DNA of 24,322 nt from an uncultured Prevotella sp. (lineage in GTDB: Bacteria; Bacteroidota; Bacteroidia; Bacteroidales; Bacteroidaceae), in NCBI GenBank assembly GCA_900770025.1, contig CAAGIW010000083.1, positions 1 to 24,322 on the forward strand, given 5' to 3'. Made by a program: the position numbers and the translations under genes. The notes beneath the pieces were generated by a model that did not search any database, was not told the DNA's origin, and saw only the letters and a list, made by a program, of their open reading frames with translations. This document shows positions 1 through 7,233 of this stretch, in pieces; within the stretch, counting starts at the first letter, position 1, and each line of letters opens with the position of its first letter.

Positions 1-133
1 AAACGCACCGTTTTGGAAATCACCCCCATTTGCCTTGGAATGCAAACAGCATCCAACTGGATTTTTGAAAGTACATTATCCTCTCATAATCAATTACTTA
101 TTCTTTAATCAAATTACTGCGTTCATGTTTTAT

Positions 134-258
134 TCTCCTCCCCTTGGGGAGGTCGGGTGGGGCTTTCATTCTTCCTTCTCCTCCCCTTGGGGAGGTGGGG
201 TGGGGCTTTCATTCTTTCCTTCTCCTCCCCTTGGGGAGGCCGGGTGGGGGCTTTCTCC
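134..258. repeat. Three tandem copies of a 43-44 bp intergenic repeat
   Basis: Three near-identical units begin at 134, 177 and 221. Each opens with CTCCTCCCCTTGGGGAGG, a near-palindrome, followed by a G-rich stretch (GGTGGGG type) and GGCTTTCATTCTT. The third copy diverges after the G-run. GC-rich palindromic repeats of this style are, from memory, common between genes in Bacteroidales. Open frames that run through it on both strands have repeat-encoded composition and are not genes. The region before it (1-133) holds no gene that I can support. Confidence 0.85.
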
Positions 259-361
259 CGCAAGTCTGCCGTTAAGGTGGAAAAACTGTTGGAAGAAGTG
301 GTGTAACAAATATTCCCCCTTCTTTAAAGAAATATTACCCCGAGTATTCGTTTTGTATGGA

Positions 362-369
362 TAATTTTG
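362..369 (+). promoter_or_regulatory. Bacteroidetes -7 promoter element for the secreted protein gene
   Basis: TAATTTTG matches the TAnnTTTG -7 consensus of the Bacteroidetes primary sigma factor. I see no TTTG at the expected -33 spacing. If it is used, the transcript would carry a leader of about 120 nt before the ATG at 501. Confidence 0.5.
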
Positions 370-500
370 CACCATCGCTATACGGGCCGCGTATGTGGCG
401 CGCAATATGCCATATCCTGCATATGCAATCAGCCACCACACGGCGGCAAATCATGGAAAACAGAAATTATTTTTTTTATAACTAAAAATTACTAATCAAC

Positions 501-2651
501 ATGAAAAATTTAAAACAAATGTTCCTCCTGCTGTTCCTGTCAGTGATGTGGGGGGTAAACGCAGTGAATGCAGCAACGGTCAGCATTCCACAAGAAATGG
601 GCACGTACATTGACTGGAACAATGCCGCGCTCAGCAACTGTAAGATAGAGAACGAAGGAAAAAACATCGGGTCAACTGGTGCGAAAACTGTCGCCACCTT
701 TACATTGTCCAACGAAACGGCTCAGGAGTATTTTATGACCATGAAGACGGGAGCCAGCAAGCTCACTGCCGTTCTGACCATCACCGTGAAAGATGGAAGC
801 AATCAGGTGTTTTCAAAGGATATAAATGTTGAAAACACTGGCTCGTGGACGCCGTCCACATTGCACAACCTCAGTCTTGGAACCCTGCCTGCGAGTGATG
901 CCCTGACGCTGGAGATTAAGGTGAAGAGCACCACGGGCAGCTATGCAGGCAACTATGGCGATCTGGCCTTCTACGCAGTCAACCAGTACGACCAGATGCC
1001 CAGTACTAATAATGTGACCCTCAAAAACGGCACGCACACCGGGGCTCGTTATGAGAGCACGAATGATAACATTGGCTTTATCACAAATGGAACATCTTCT
1101 GTCTATACCATCTACAATGCAGAGAATGCGTATGTGGACATGAAGATGGATGTGACGGATTTCCAGAATGCAGGGCAGGTGAAGGTGACGGTGAGTGATG
1201 CACTTACCGCACGCATGGAGACCACACAGACATTTGACATCACTGCAAATGGCAACGGTTTGGTGTTCAGCCTCACAGATCCTCTGCTGAAGGGATTGAA
1301 GCTCATCCGCATGGACTATATCACTTCTTCTTCCGGTTTTATCACGAACTACAAGAACTTGCAGTTCAACAAGCGTGCCGACTATGTGCCTTCTTCTACA
1401 CTCACCGCACGCACTGTAACAATTGATGGGATGGAAGTTCCTGCAGAGTTGCTTGAGGCTATCAAGGAAAACGGTAGCAACTATACGCTCCAAGGAAACA
1501 TCTATACTGCTGTGCCCACAATCAGCGTCACCATGAGCGACCTGTCTCAGGCCACTGTAACATCCTCTGTGGGCACCAACAGCGTGACCTATACCATCCG
1601 TGCCACGGGATATGAGACCACACTGACCGTGGAGGGTCTGCATCTATATACCAAGGCTGACGGTGAAAAAGTGGTTGACCTGAAATATACCAATGAGGGC
1701 AAGTATGGTGCAGGCGGCTGGACCAACGGTCTTTATACACTGACTTGCTCTTCTCTCGACGGATGGAACAACAGTAGCTTCAAGCTCAACGCTTCGGAAT
1801 ACACCCTGAAGGTGCCTTCAAACGTGAAGGTGAAGCAGCTCGTGTTCAAGGATCTTGGCAACAACTACGACGGTGATGCCTCTATCACAGCCGTGACATC
1901 AGGCGAAGCCACCGTATATCTGCCCACCAAGCGCTATGCACTGAAGGACAAAAACTACGACATGATCGTGAATATCGAGGGACACGAATGGGGTGCTCCC
2001 ATCTCTATCAGCATCAACAAGCAGGGACAGCCCACCGCATGGCTGCAGCTCATCACCGAAGAAAACGCAGATATGCCACAGCAGGTGGAGGTATCTGCAG
2101 CCGGCTATGCCACATTCGTGGCCCTGAGCAACGTGGTGGTGCCTTCTACCAACGACGTGACGGTATATACTGCCAAACTGAGCGACGACGCCGCAACCTT
2201 GAAACTCGCTGCCGTGGCAGGTGGCACTGTGCTGGGCAAGGGCGAGGGCTTTATCGTGAAGGCTGCCGAGGGAACCTATCCTTTTGAGCGCACCACGGCC
2301 GCAGCTGCCACCCTGAACAACGACCTGAAGGGCGCAACGGCCAACGTGAGCGTGGGCGAGACCGATGTTATCTACGTGCTGGCGAAGCCTGAAGCAAGTG
2401 CAGTGGGCTTCTATCGCGTGAACAAAAACACCAAGGTGGTGGCCGGCAAGGCCTACATAGAGGTGAGCGCAGGCGAACAGAGTGCCGCCCCCATGCTCGT
2501 ATTTGAGGATGCTGCCACAGGCATACAGGAGGTGAAGACCGCTGCAGTGAACACTGCCGCTGCCCACTACTACACCCTGCAGGGCGTGAAGGTGAGCGGA
2601 AATACCCGTGGCCTGCTGCTGCACAACGGAAAGAAATACATGGTGAAATAA
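501..2651 (+). CDS. Secreted multidomain protein with Prevotella-type C-terminal tail
   Basis: This 716-residue protein starts with a clear Sec signal peptide (residues 1-24, MKNLKQMFLLLFLSVMWG then ...NAVNA before the mature ATVSIP). The body is rich in Thr, Ser, Asn and Val with alternating hydrophobic residues, as in extracellular beta-sandwich domains, but I recognise no catalytic motif. Residues around 530-670 (from VEVSAAGYATFVALSN) resemble a domain often found near the C-terminus of Prevotella surface proteins. The last 30 residues, AHYYTLQGVKVSG...GLLLHNGKK, match the common Bacteroidales ending in which Y-x-L-x-G-x-x-V precedes a G-[LI]-x-[LI]-x-N-G-K-K segment. Function is unknown; adhesion or glycan binding are possible but not shown. 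A hairpin and a small peptide gene follow directly and may be cotranscribed. Confidence 0.85.
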   Translation: MKNLKQMFLLLFLSVMWGVNAVNAATVSIPQEMGTYIDWNNAALSNCKIENEGKNIGSTGAKTVATFTLSNETAQEYFMTMKTGASKLTAVLTITVKDGSNQVFSKDINVENTGSWTPSTLHNLSLGTLPASDALTLEIKVKSTTGSYAGNYGDLAFYAVNQYDQMPSTNNVTLKNGTHTGARYESTNDNIGFITNGTSSVYTIYNAENAYVDMKMDVTDFQNAGQVKVTVSDALTARMETTQTFDITANGNGLVFSLTDPLLKGLKLIRMDYITSSSGFITNYKNLQFNKRADYVPSSTLTARTVTIDGMEVPAELLEAIKENGSNYTLQGNIYTAVPTISVTMSDLSQATVTSSVGTNSVTYTIRATGYETTLTVEGLHLYTKADGEKVVDLKYTNEGKYGAGGWTNGLYTLTCSSLDGWNNSSFKLNASEYTLKVPSNVKVKQLVFKDLGNNYDGDASITAVTSGEATVYLPTKRYALKDKNYDMIVNIEGHEWGAPISISINKQGQPTAWLQLITEENADMPQQVEVSAAGYATFVALSNVVVPSTNDVTVYTAKLSDDAATLKLAAVAGGTVLGKGEGFIVKAAEGTYPFERTTAAAATLNNDLKGATANVSVGETDVIYVLAKPEASAVGFYRVNKNTKVVAGKAYIEVSAGEQSAAPMLVFEDAATGIQEVKTAAVNTAAAHYYTLQGVKVSGNTRGLLLHNGKKYMVK

Positions 2652-2673
2652 CCGAACGTGAGTAATGTAAAGT

Positions 2674-2696
2674 GGCGGACAGCACGTCTGTCCGCC
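2674..2696 (+). promoter_or_regulatory. Strong hairpin between secreted protein gene and small peptide gene
   Basis: GGCGGACAG and CTGTCCGCC form a perfect 9-bp stem around a 5-nt CACGT loop. No T-run follows on either strand, so it is not a standard intrinsic terminator. It sits 23 bp after the stop at 2651 and 32 bp before the next start, so it may protect the 3' end of the upstream message or give partial attenuation. Confidence 0.6.
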
Positions 2697-2728
2697 CAAA
2701 ATTAAACAAACAATAATAAGAAAAGAAG

Positions 2729-2881
2729 ATGATGAAAACATATATTAAACCGGAGATTGAAGTGATAAAACTACGTGCATGTACCCTGCTCGCCGGCTCT
2801 CTCCCTATGAACGAAGTTACGGTGGATGGCGATAAGGCGCTCATCGGCGGTTTTGGCTGGGATAACGTAGAAGATTATTGA
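2729..2881 (+). CDS. Small 50-residue peptide, K-P-E-I-E-V type
   Basis: This short frame encodes 50 residues beginning MMKTYIKPEIEVIKLRACTL, then LAGSLPMNEV, and ends in an acidic GWDNVEDY. The pattern Y-[IV]-K-P-x-[IL]-x-[VI] at the N-terminus, then a hydrophobic stretch with L-L-A/C-G-S, and an acidic or glycine-rich tail is one I recall from many unnamed small Bacteroidales proteins, often beside secreted-protein genes. It has no obvious signal peptide or membrane helix. An A-rich stretch (AATAAGAAAAGAAG) precedes the ATG, as is usual in this phylum. It lies 77 bp downstream of the secreted protein gene on the same strand, so a shared transcript is likely. Function unknown. Confidence 0.7.
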   Translation: MMKTYIKPEIEVIKLRACTLLAGSLPMNEVTVDGDKALIGGFGWDNVEDY

Positions 2882-3393
2882 CATATTTGTGGTTAGCAGA
2901 GCCTTTTGGTCCATGTGTTGAGGTGAAAGACAAGTGTCCTTTGCTACCCACATGACCAAAGGTAAGGAGAAGTTCTGCAGAACTGCATGATGTTTGTGTC
3001 TCAAACATGGTGCGGTGGCTTGCAGAACTTTTTTTATTTTCTCTGTCAATTCCCTGTTGTCTCTCTCTTAAATCGCTGTTGTCACTCTGTCAATTCCTTG
3101 TTTTCTCTCTTTTAAATCGCTGTTGTCACTCCGCAGAACGACCACTATATATATGTACGCGCGTTCATTTTATATATTGTTCGCATCGCAGGTGTGCTTT
3201 GGCGGTGCCGCAAGTGAACCATGAAGATGCAGCATGTCCCCTATGGCTGCGTGCAAATCGACTTACAGAATATTTTCCGGCTTTTCGTCCTGAAATGGGT
3301 TGCAGATGGTGCTGAATAGTGTTCTAATTTTCCTTTTCATTGTTCAGAATGTGTAGATTTAGCGGAAAACTGATAAAAAAGTTTGAGTTTTTC
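2882..3393. other. Gene-free intergenic region
   Basis: About 500 bp with no credible gene. It contains an imperfect nested inverted repeat (2907-2960), a 14-bp perfect palindrome AGTTCTGCAGAACT at 2971-2984, a 44-bp tandem duplication (3041-3128) and an AT-rich alternating stretch near 3145-3180. A 102-codon open frame (3007-3315) runs through the duplication and has low-complexity sequence, so I do not call it. Confidence 0.6.
3041..3128. repeat. Two tandem copies of a 44-bp repeat
   Basis: Copies at 3041-3084 and 3085-3128 share CTCTGTCAATTCC at the start and TTAAATCGCTGTTGTCA near the end, with only a few substitutions in the pyrimidine-rich middle. No spacer separates them. Nothing indicates a coding role. 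Confidence 0.85.
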
Positions 3394-3424
3394 TTTGCAG
3401 GTTGTAAAAAAGTGTTTATCTTTG
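3394..3424 (+). promoter_or_regulatory. Full Bacteroidetes promoter for the outer membrane barrel gene
   Basis: TTTG at 3394-3397 is followed after 19 bp by TATCTTTG at 3417-3424. This matches the Bacteroidetes consensus (TTTG, 19-21 bp, TAnnTTTG). It is the best promoter match in the window and predicts a leader of about 40 nt, AT-rich, before the ATG at 3471. Confidence 0.8.
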
Positions 3425-3470
3425 CATTCGTTATTTAAACCCTATTTATAAATTTAAAAAGGAAAAGATT

Positions 3471-4076
3471 ATGAAAAAGATTGTCTTGATGGCTGCTTTC
3501 GCAGTAGCAAGTATCGCAGCAAGCGCACAGGTTTATGTTGGTGGTAGCCTCGGTTTCGAGAGCCGCAACGCAGGCGAGGGTACAAAAGCTTCTATGGCTT
3601 TCTCCATCGCTCCTGAAGTAGGTTACAAGTTGAGCGACAACTTGGCAGTAGGTATCCAGCTCGGTTATTCTGCAACTAACGACAAGAATGCAGAGAATGT
3701 TGCTAAGAATGGCGTAGAGTCAATGGCAGGTAACAAGCCCGAGGGTGGCAAGACCTATGGCATCTTCAACGTTGCTCCTTATGTTCGTTACACCTTCGCT
3801 CAGACTGGTGCTGCTTCTTTCTTCGTGGATGGTGGCGTTTACGCTTCATTCCTCACTGGTGGTGATGACACATACAAAGGAACTGTGTTCGGTGTAGGTG
3901 TTCGTCCCGGTGTGAAGTTTGCTGCTTCTGAGAAGGTTGACGTGGTTGCTAAGCTCGGCTACATTGGCTGGAAGGGTGGCAACAAGGACGCTCAGGGTAA
4001 CGGTTATGCCAAGAGTGCCTTTGGTATCAACGCCAACAACACCAACCTCGAACTTGGTATTCTCTACAACTTCTAA
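3471..4076 (+). CDS. Outer membrane beta-barrel protein (porin-like family)
   Basis: This 201-residue protein has a signal peptide (MKKIVLMAAFAVASIAASAQ, cut after SASAQ or ASA). Alternating amphipathic strands follow (VYVGGSLGFES, FSIAPEVGYKL, LAVGIQLGYSA, GIFNVAPYVRYTF, FFVDGGVYASF, VGVRPGVKFAA), and it ends in LELGILYNF. The terminal aromatic residue is typical of barrels inserted by BamA. Length and strand pattern fit the small 8-strand outer membrane barrel families. Codon choice is strongly biased to GCT, GGT, AAC, TTC and AAG compared with neighbours. Together with the consensus promoter and strong terminator this suggests an abundant protein. Ligand or transport role cannot be told from sequence. 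Confidence 0.88.
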   Translation: MKKIVLMAAFAVASIAASAQVYVGGSLGFESRNAGEGTKASMAFSIAPEVGYKLSDNLAVGIQLGYSATNDKNAENVAKNGVESMAGNKPEGGKTYGIFNVAPYVRYTFAQTGAASFFVDGGVYASFLTGGDDTYKGTVFGVGVRPGVKFAASEKVDVVAKLGYIGWKGGNKDAQGNGYAKSAFGINANNTNLELGILYNF

Positions 4077-4104
4077 TTTGAAAGTTTAGATTAGCAAAGT
4101 ATAG

Positions 4105-4133
4105 CGCTCGGCCTTTCGGCCGGGCGTTTTTTT
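4105..4133 (+). terminator. Intrinsic terminator after the barrel gene
   Basis: CGCTCGGCC and GGCCGGGCG form a 9-bp stem (one G-T wobble) around a TTTC loop, followed by seven T residues. It lies 28 bp after the stop at 4076. Confidence 0.92.
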
Positions 4134-4220
4134 AATTTTTTTTTGCTTCACATGCTGTTTGGGCAGCGTTTCCTGTGGCAGGGATGGCCGTTTCTTGTGG
4201 CGTCTGCCGCTATATCTCTG

Positions 4221-5363
4221 TTATGCGAGCACCCTTTTCTTGAGCCATAATGCCAAAATGGGATCGCATATCTCCATCCTTTTGGCGGCAACGGTCATTA
4301 TCAAGTCCTTCTCGGTCAGGGATTTCTTCAGTCTTGTGATGTTGGCCGCAGTGCCAAGATGATATTTTTTCAGTACGGCCGATTGGGTGAATCCTGTGTT
4401 TATACCATCAATCATAGCCTTCAGGAAGTTCATCTGATAGGAAGACAGTTCTTCTGTCTGCTGTATGAACAGGGGTTCGCAGGCATCCAACAGTTTGTTG
4501 ACAGCATACGACAGGTCTTCTTCCGTGGCAGTGTCTTTGGTCTTTAGCCACACAAGCCATGACAGTTGCTGCACGTAGGAGGAGTATCGCTCGGTAAGGT
4601 TGCATATCTCTCGGGCAAGAGTTTCGGATATGTGTTTGCCCGTGGCTTCAAATCTGGCACAGATAAACTCCACCCAGTCGCTCTCGGAAATCTTCTGTAG
4701 ATAGATGATGTCGCCAAATCGGTAGAACGGATAACTGTGGTTCTGGAACATGGTTTCCATGATGTGCTTCTTGCTTCCGTACAGACAGTAAGACACATGG
4801 CGCTGCAACTGCCACACGCTGCGCAGCTTTTTCTGGAATGTCAGCGAGTCGGGGAAGTCGCCAATCTGTTGGAACTCGTCAATGCAGACCACTATCCTGT
4901 AGCCCTTTTCTTCGGCTATCCTTTCCGGCAATGCCAGAATGTCGTCGGTGGTACTGTTGGATGCGTTGTATTCCAAACTGAGAGAGAAATCGTTGAGTGG
5001 GTCTTGTCCGAAACTTATTTTCGGAACAAACCTGCTCAGAAACACCTTGGCGTTCTCAATCCATTCCTCCCATCGGGTGGAGGTGGCTTTGACAACGGCT
5101 GTGGCGAACGCATTGATGAAGTCGTATTCCGAGCGGCAGCTGAAAGCATCGATGCGGGCAATCCTGATGCTGTCTTCTTCCACCAGGGTGCAAACCTTAT
5201 CTACCAAGGACGTCTTGCCCATACGGCGCGGGGATATGAGGATGGTGTTCACACCGTAGGTGAAGTTCATTCTCAGTCTTTCAGTCTCTTCCCTGCGGTC
5301 GGTAAAGGCGTCCCCCTCTACTCTGACTCCGAAAACAAACGGAGCTTCGTCATGGTTTCTCAT
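4221..5363 (-). CDS. AAA/STAND-type ATPase with C-terminal winged helix
   Basis: This 380-residue protein opens with a short segment and then a P-loop ATPase domain. Walker A is SPRRMGKTS (residues 44-52) and Walker B is IVVCIDEF (157-164). A likely sensor region lies near CLYGSKKHIM (about 200-210), and an alpha-helical domain follows. The final 70 residues (SYQMNFLKAMIDG..., KKYHLGTAANITRLKKSL) look like a winged helix. This layout matches the archaeal-type ATPase family (PF01637, COG1672), which is frequent in Bacteroidetes and has no settled function. The gene is alone on its strand. Its promoter carries a tandem palindrome and a MITE-like repeat lies just upstream. No toxin, nuclease or partner gene sits beside it, so a defence or regulatory role is only conjecture. 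Confidence 0.82.
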   Translation of the reverse strand: MRNHDEAPFVFGVRVEGDAFTDRREETERLRMNFTYGVNTILISPRRMGKTSLVDKVCTLVEEDSIRIARIDAFSCRSEYDFINAFATAVVKATSTRWEEWIENAKVFLSRFVPKISFGQDPLNDFSLSLEYNASNSTTDDILALPERIAEEKGYRIVVCIDEFQQIGDFPDSLTFQKKLRSVWQLQRHVSYCLYGSKKHIMETMFQNHSYPFYRFGDIIYLQKISESDWVEFICARFEATGKHISETLAREICNLTERYSSYVQQLSWLVWLKTKDTATEEDLSYAVNKLLDACEPLFIQQTEELSSYQMNFLKAMIDGINTGFTQSAVLKKYHLGTAANITRLKKSLTEKDLIMTVAAKRMEICDPILALWLKKRVLA

Positions 5364-5387
5364 CGTTGTATCTCTCTTTTTTGTTCA

Positions 5388-5418
5388 CAAAGATACATTA
5401 TATTCCCGAATTAAACAA
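5388..5418 (-). promoter_or_regulatory. Promoter of the ATPase gene
   Basis: On the minus strand TATCTTTG (5395-5388) fits the -7 consensus. TTG (5418-5416) lies 20 bp upstream in the -33 position. The -33 triplet is inside the palindrome described at 5411-5444. Confidence 0.65.
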
Positions 5419-5444
5419 GGTTGTTTAAAACAAAGTTGTTTAAA
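5411..5444. promoter_or_regulatory. Tandem palindromes, candidate operator of the ATPase gene
   Basis: TTAAACAA-GG-TTGTTTAA (5411-5428) is a perfect 8-bp inverted repeat with a 2-bp centre. It runs straight into a second inverted repeat, TTTAAAACAA-AG-TTGTTTAAA (5424-5444). The half-site GTTGTTTAAA recurs with a 15-bp offset (5420 and 5435). The first palindrome covers the -33 element of the ATPase promoter, which is where a repressor would be expected to bind. Confidence 0.5.
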
Positions 5445-5606
5445 CCTAAATCGGCCATTAGCGTTATGATGATAACTGCTTATATTTTTGAACAGATGTC
5501 TTTACGTTTTGAGGGCGCAATGGGGTTCCATTGTTACCGATAAACGGAACGGCAGATGACAAAAAGAAAGTATGTTTGCGCATAACAGTCTAATGGCCGA
5601 TTTGGG
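5445..5606. mobile_element. Candidate MITE: 162-bp element with terminal inverted repeats
   Basis: The left end CCTAAATCGGCCATTAG (5445-5461) and right end CTAATGGCCGATTTGGG (5590-5606) are inverted copies matching at 16 of 17 positions. GTTATG (5463-5468) and CATAAC (5581-5586) extend the pairing further in. TTAAA flanks both sides (5440-5444 and 5607-5611) as a possible 5-bp target duplication, although this AT-rich word is weak evidence. There is no coding capacity inside; a CAATGG-GGTT-CCATTG hairpin sits at 5518-5533. It could instead be a large regulatory inverted repeat. Confidence 0.5.
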
Positions 5607-5623
5607 TTAAAACCTGCCAATCC

Positions 5624-5677
5624 GAGTGCGCACTCTGTACAATCATTTTTTGCACACAGCACAATCGGTGTGCGCAA
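5624..5677. promoter_or_regulatory. Palindromes in the ffh upstream region
   Basis: GAGTGCGCACTC (5624-5635) is a perfect 12-bp palindrome. TTGCACACA (5650-5658) and TGTGCGCAA (5669-5677) form an imperfect inverted repeat with a 10-nt loop. The two share the GTGCGCA core, so they could be related protein-binding sites, but no regulator is evident. Confidence 0.35.
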
Positions 5678-5747
5678 TTTATGCCTTGCTCCATTTAAAA
5701 TACATTAAAACACTGCTCTTTTGTGCAATTATTCTGATTGTTTAGCG

Positions 5748-5755
5748 TAATTTTG
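5748..5755 (+). promoter_or_regulatory. Bacteroidetes -7 promoter element for ffh
   Basis: TAATTTTG fits TAnnTTTG, 32 bp before the ffh start. The nearest TTTG (5720-5723) is 24 bp upstream, wider than the usual 19-21 bp, so the -33 part is doubtful. Confidence 0.6.
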
Positions 5756-5787
5756 CATAAATAACAAGGAAAAAAGGTATAATCGCA

Positions 5788-7128
5788 ATGTTTGAAAATT
5801 TAAGCGAAAGACTCGAACGGTCATTTAAAATATTGAAGGGTGAGGGCAAAATCACCGAAATCAATGTGGCCGAAACACTGAAAGATGTGCGCAGGGCACT
5901 GCTCGATGCCGACGTGAACTATAAAGTGGCCAAGAACTTTACCGATGGTGTGAAGAAGAAAGCCATGGGCATGAACGTGCTCACCGCAGTGAAACCCGGT
6001 CAGCTGATGGTGAAGTTGGTGCATGACGAACTGGCCGAACTGATGGGAGGCAAGGCCGTGGAGATGAAGTTGGAAAGCAGGCCGGCCATCATCCTGATGT
6101 CTGGTTTGCAGGGTTCCGGTAAGACAACCTTCAGCGGCAAGCTCGCCAATATGCTGAAAAACAAGCAACACAAGAACCCCCTGTTGGTGGCCTGCGACGT
6201 GTATCGCCCCGCAGCCATCGAACAACTCAAGGTGGTGGGCCAGTCTGTAGGCGTGCCCGTATATAGCGAACCCGAGAGCAAGGACGTGGTGGCCATTGCA
6301 CACAATGCCATCAGACAGGCCAAGCAGGAAAACTATAACGTGGTGATTATCGACACTGCGGGCCGATTGGCTGTGGACGAGGAGATGATGGACGAGATAG
6401 AGCGACTGAAGAAGGCCGTGAATCCCGACGAAACCCTGTTTGTGGTGGACTCCATGACCGGACAGGATGCCGTGAACACTGCCAAGGAATTCAACGACCG
6501 ATTGGACTTCGACGGTGTGGTGCTGACCAAACTCGACGGAGATACTCGCGGCGGTGCAGCCCTCTCTATACGCACCGTGGTGACCAAGCCCATCAAGTTT
6601 GTGGGTACGGGCGAGAAAATGGAAGCCATCGACGTGTTTCATCCCGACCGTATGGCCGACCGCATCCTCGGCATGGGCGACATCGTGAGTCTGGTGGAGC
6701 GCGCCCAGGAGCAGTTTGACGAGAAGCAGGCACGAGAGTTGGAGAAGAAGATACGCAAGAACCAGTTCGACTTCAACGACTTCATGTCGCAGATACAGCA
6801 AATCAAGAAGATGGGAAACATCAAGGACTTGGCTGCCATGATACCCGGAGTGGGCAAGGCCATCAAGGATGTGGATATCGACGAAAACGCTTTCAAGAAC
6901 ATTGAGGCCATCATCAACAGTATGACCCCCAAGGAGCGCACCAATCCCGAGATACTGAACCAGAGCCGTCGCAACCGTATTGCCAAGGGCTCGGGCACCA
7001 ATCTGCAGGAGGTGAACAAGCTTATTAAACAGTTCGACCAGATGCGCAAGATGATGAAGATGGTCACAGGCATGTCGAACAGCCGAATGATGCAGATGGC
7101 AAATGCCATGAGAATGATGAAACACTAA
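5788..7128 (+). CDS. ffh: Signal recognition particle protein Ffh (SRP54)
   Basis: Ffh is the GTPase subunit of the signal recognition particle. It binds 4.5S RNA and hydrophobic signal sequences and delivers ribosomes to FtsY at the inner membrane. The 446-residue length is normal. An N-terminal four-helix N domain (MFENLSERLERSFKILKG) is followed by the G domain: P-loop GLQGSGKTT near residue 106, DTAGRL near 188, TKLDGDTRGG near 247, and GTGEKMEAIDVFHPDR after it. The methionine-rich M domain runs from about residue 325 to the end (MRKMMKMVTGM, MMQMANAMRMMKH) and contains the RNA- and signal-binding helices. The start is preceded by an A-rich stretch and a -7 box. No SRP RNA gene was found nearby. 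It begins a plus-strand run that may extend through folD. Confidence 0.98.
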   Translation: MFENLSERLERSFKILKGEGKITEINVAETLKDVRRALLDADVNYKVAKNFTDGVKKKAMGMNVLTAVKPGQLMVKLVHDELAELMGGKAVEMKLESRPAIILMSGLQGSGKTTFSGKLANMLKNKQHKNPLLVACDVYRPAAIEQLKVVGQSVGVPVYSEPESKDVVAIAHNAIRQAKQENYNVVIIDTAGRLAVDEEMMDEIERLKKAVNPDETLFVVDSMTGQDAVNTAKEFNDRLDFDGVVLTKLDGDTRGGAALSIRTVVTKPIKFVGTGEKMEAIDVFHPDRMADRILGMGDIVSLVERAQEQFDEKQARELEKKIRKNQFDFNDFMSQIQQIKKMGNIKDLAAMIPGVGKAIKDVDIDENAFKNIEAIINSMTPKERTNPEILNQSRRNRIAKGSGTNLQEVNKLIKQFDQMRKMMKMVTGMSNSRMMQMANAMRMMKH

Positions 7129-7233
7129 TGGCAGAGAAGTAACGGAGCCCAAAAAAACATACACGTTACGCGTGCAATCGGAGATGCCAAGGTGATGATA
7201 TGAAACCATAACAATAACAAACACAACACAATC

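Noticed and set aside
35..364. 109-codon plus-strand frame at the left edge
   Set aside because: Most of it is translation of the three tandem repeat units (repeated SPPLGE), with no initiation context.
5364..5787. SRP (4.5S) RNA gene next to ffh
   Set aside because: I looked for the conserved SRP RNA apical-loop sequence (GGAAGGAAGCA-type) around ffh and did not see it.
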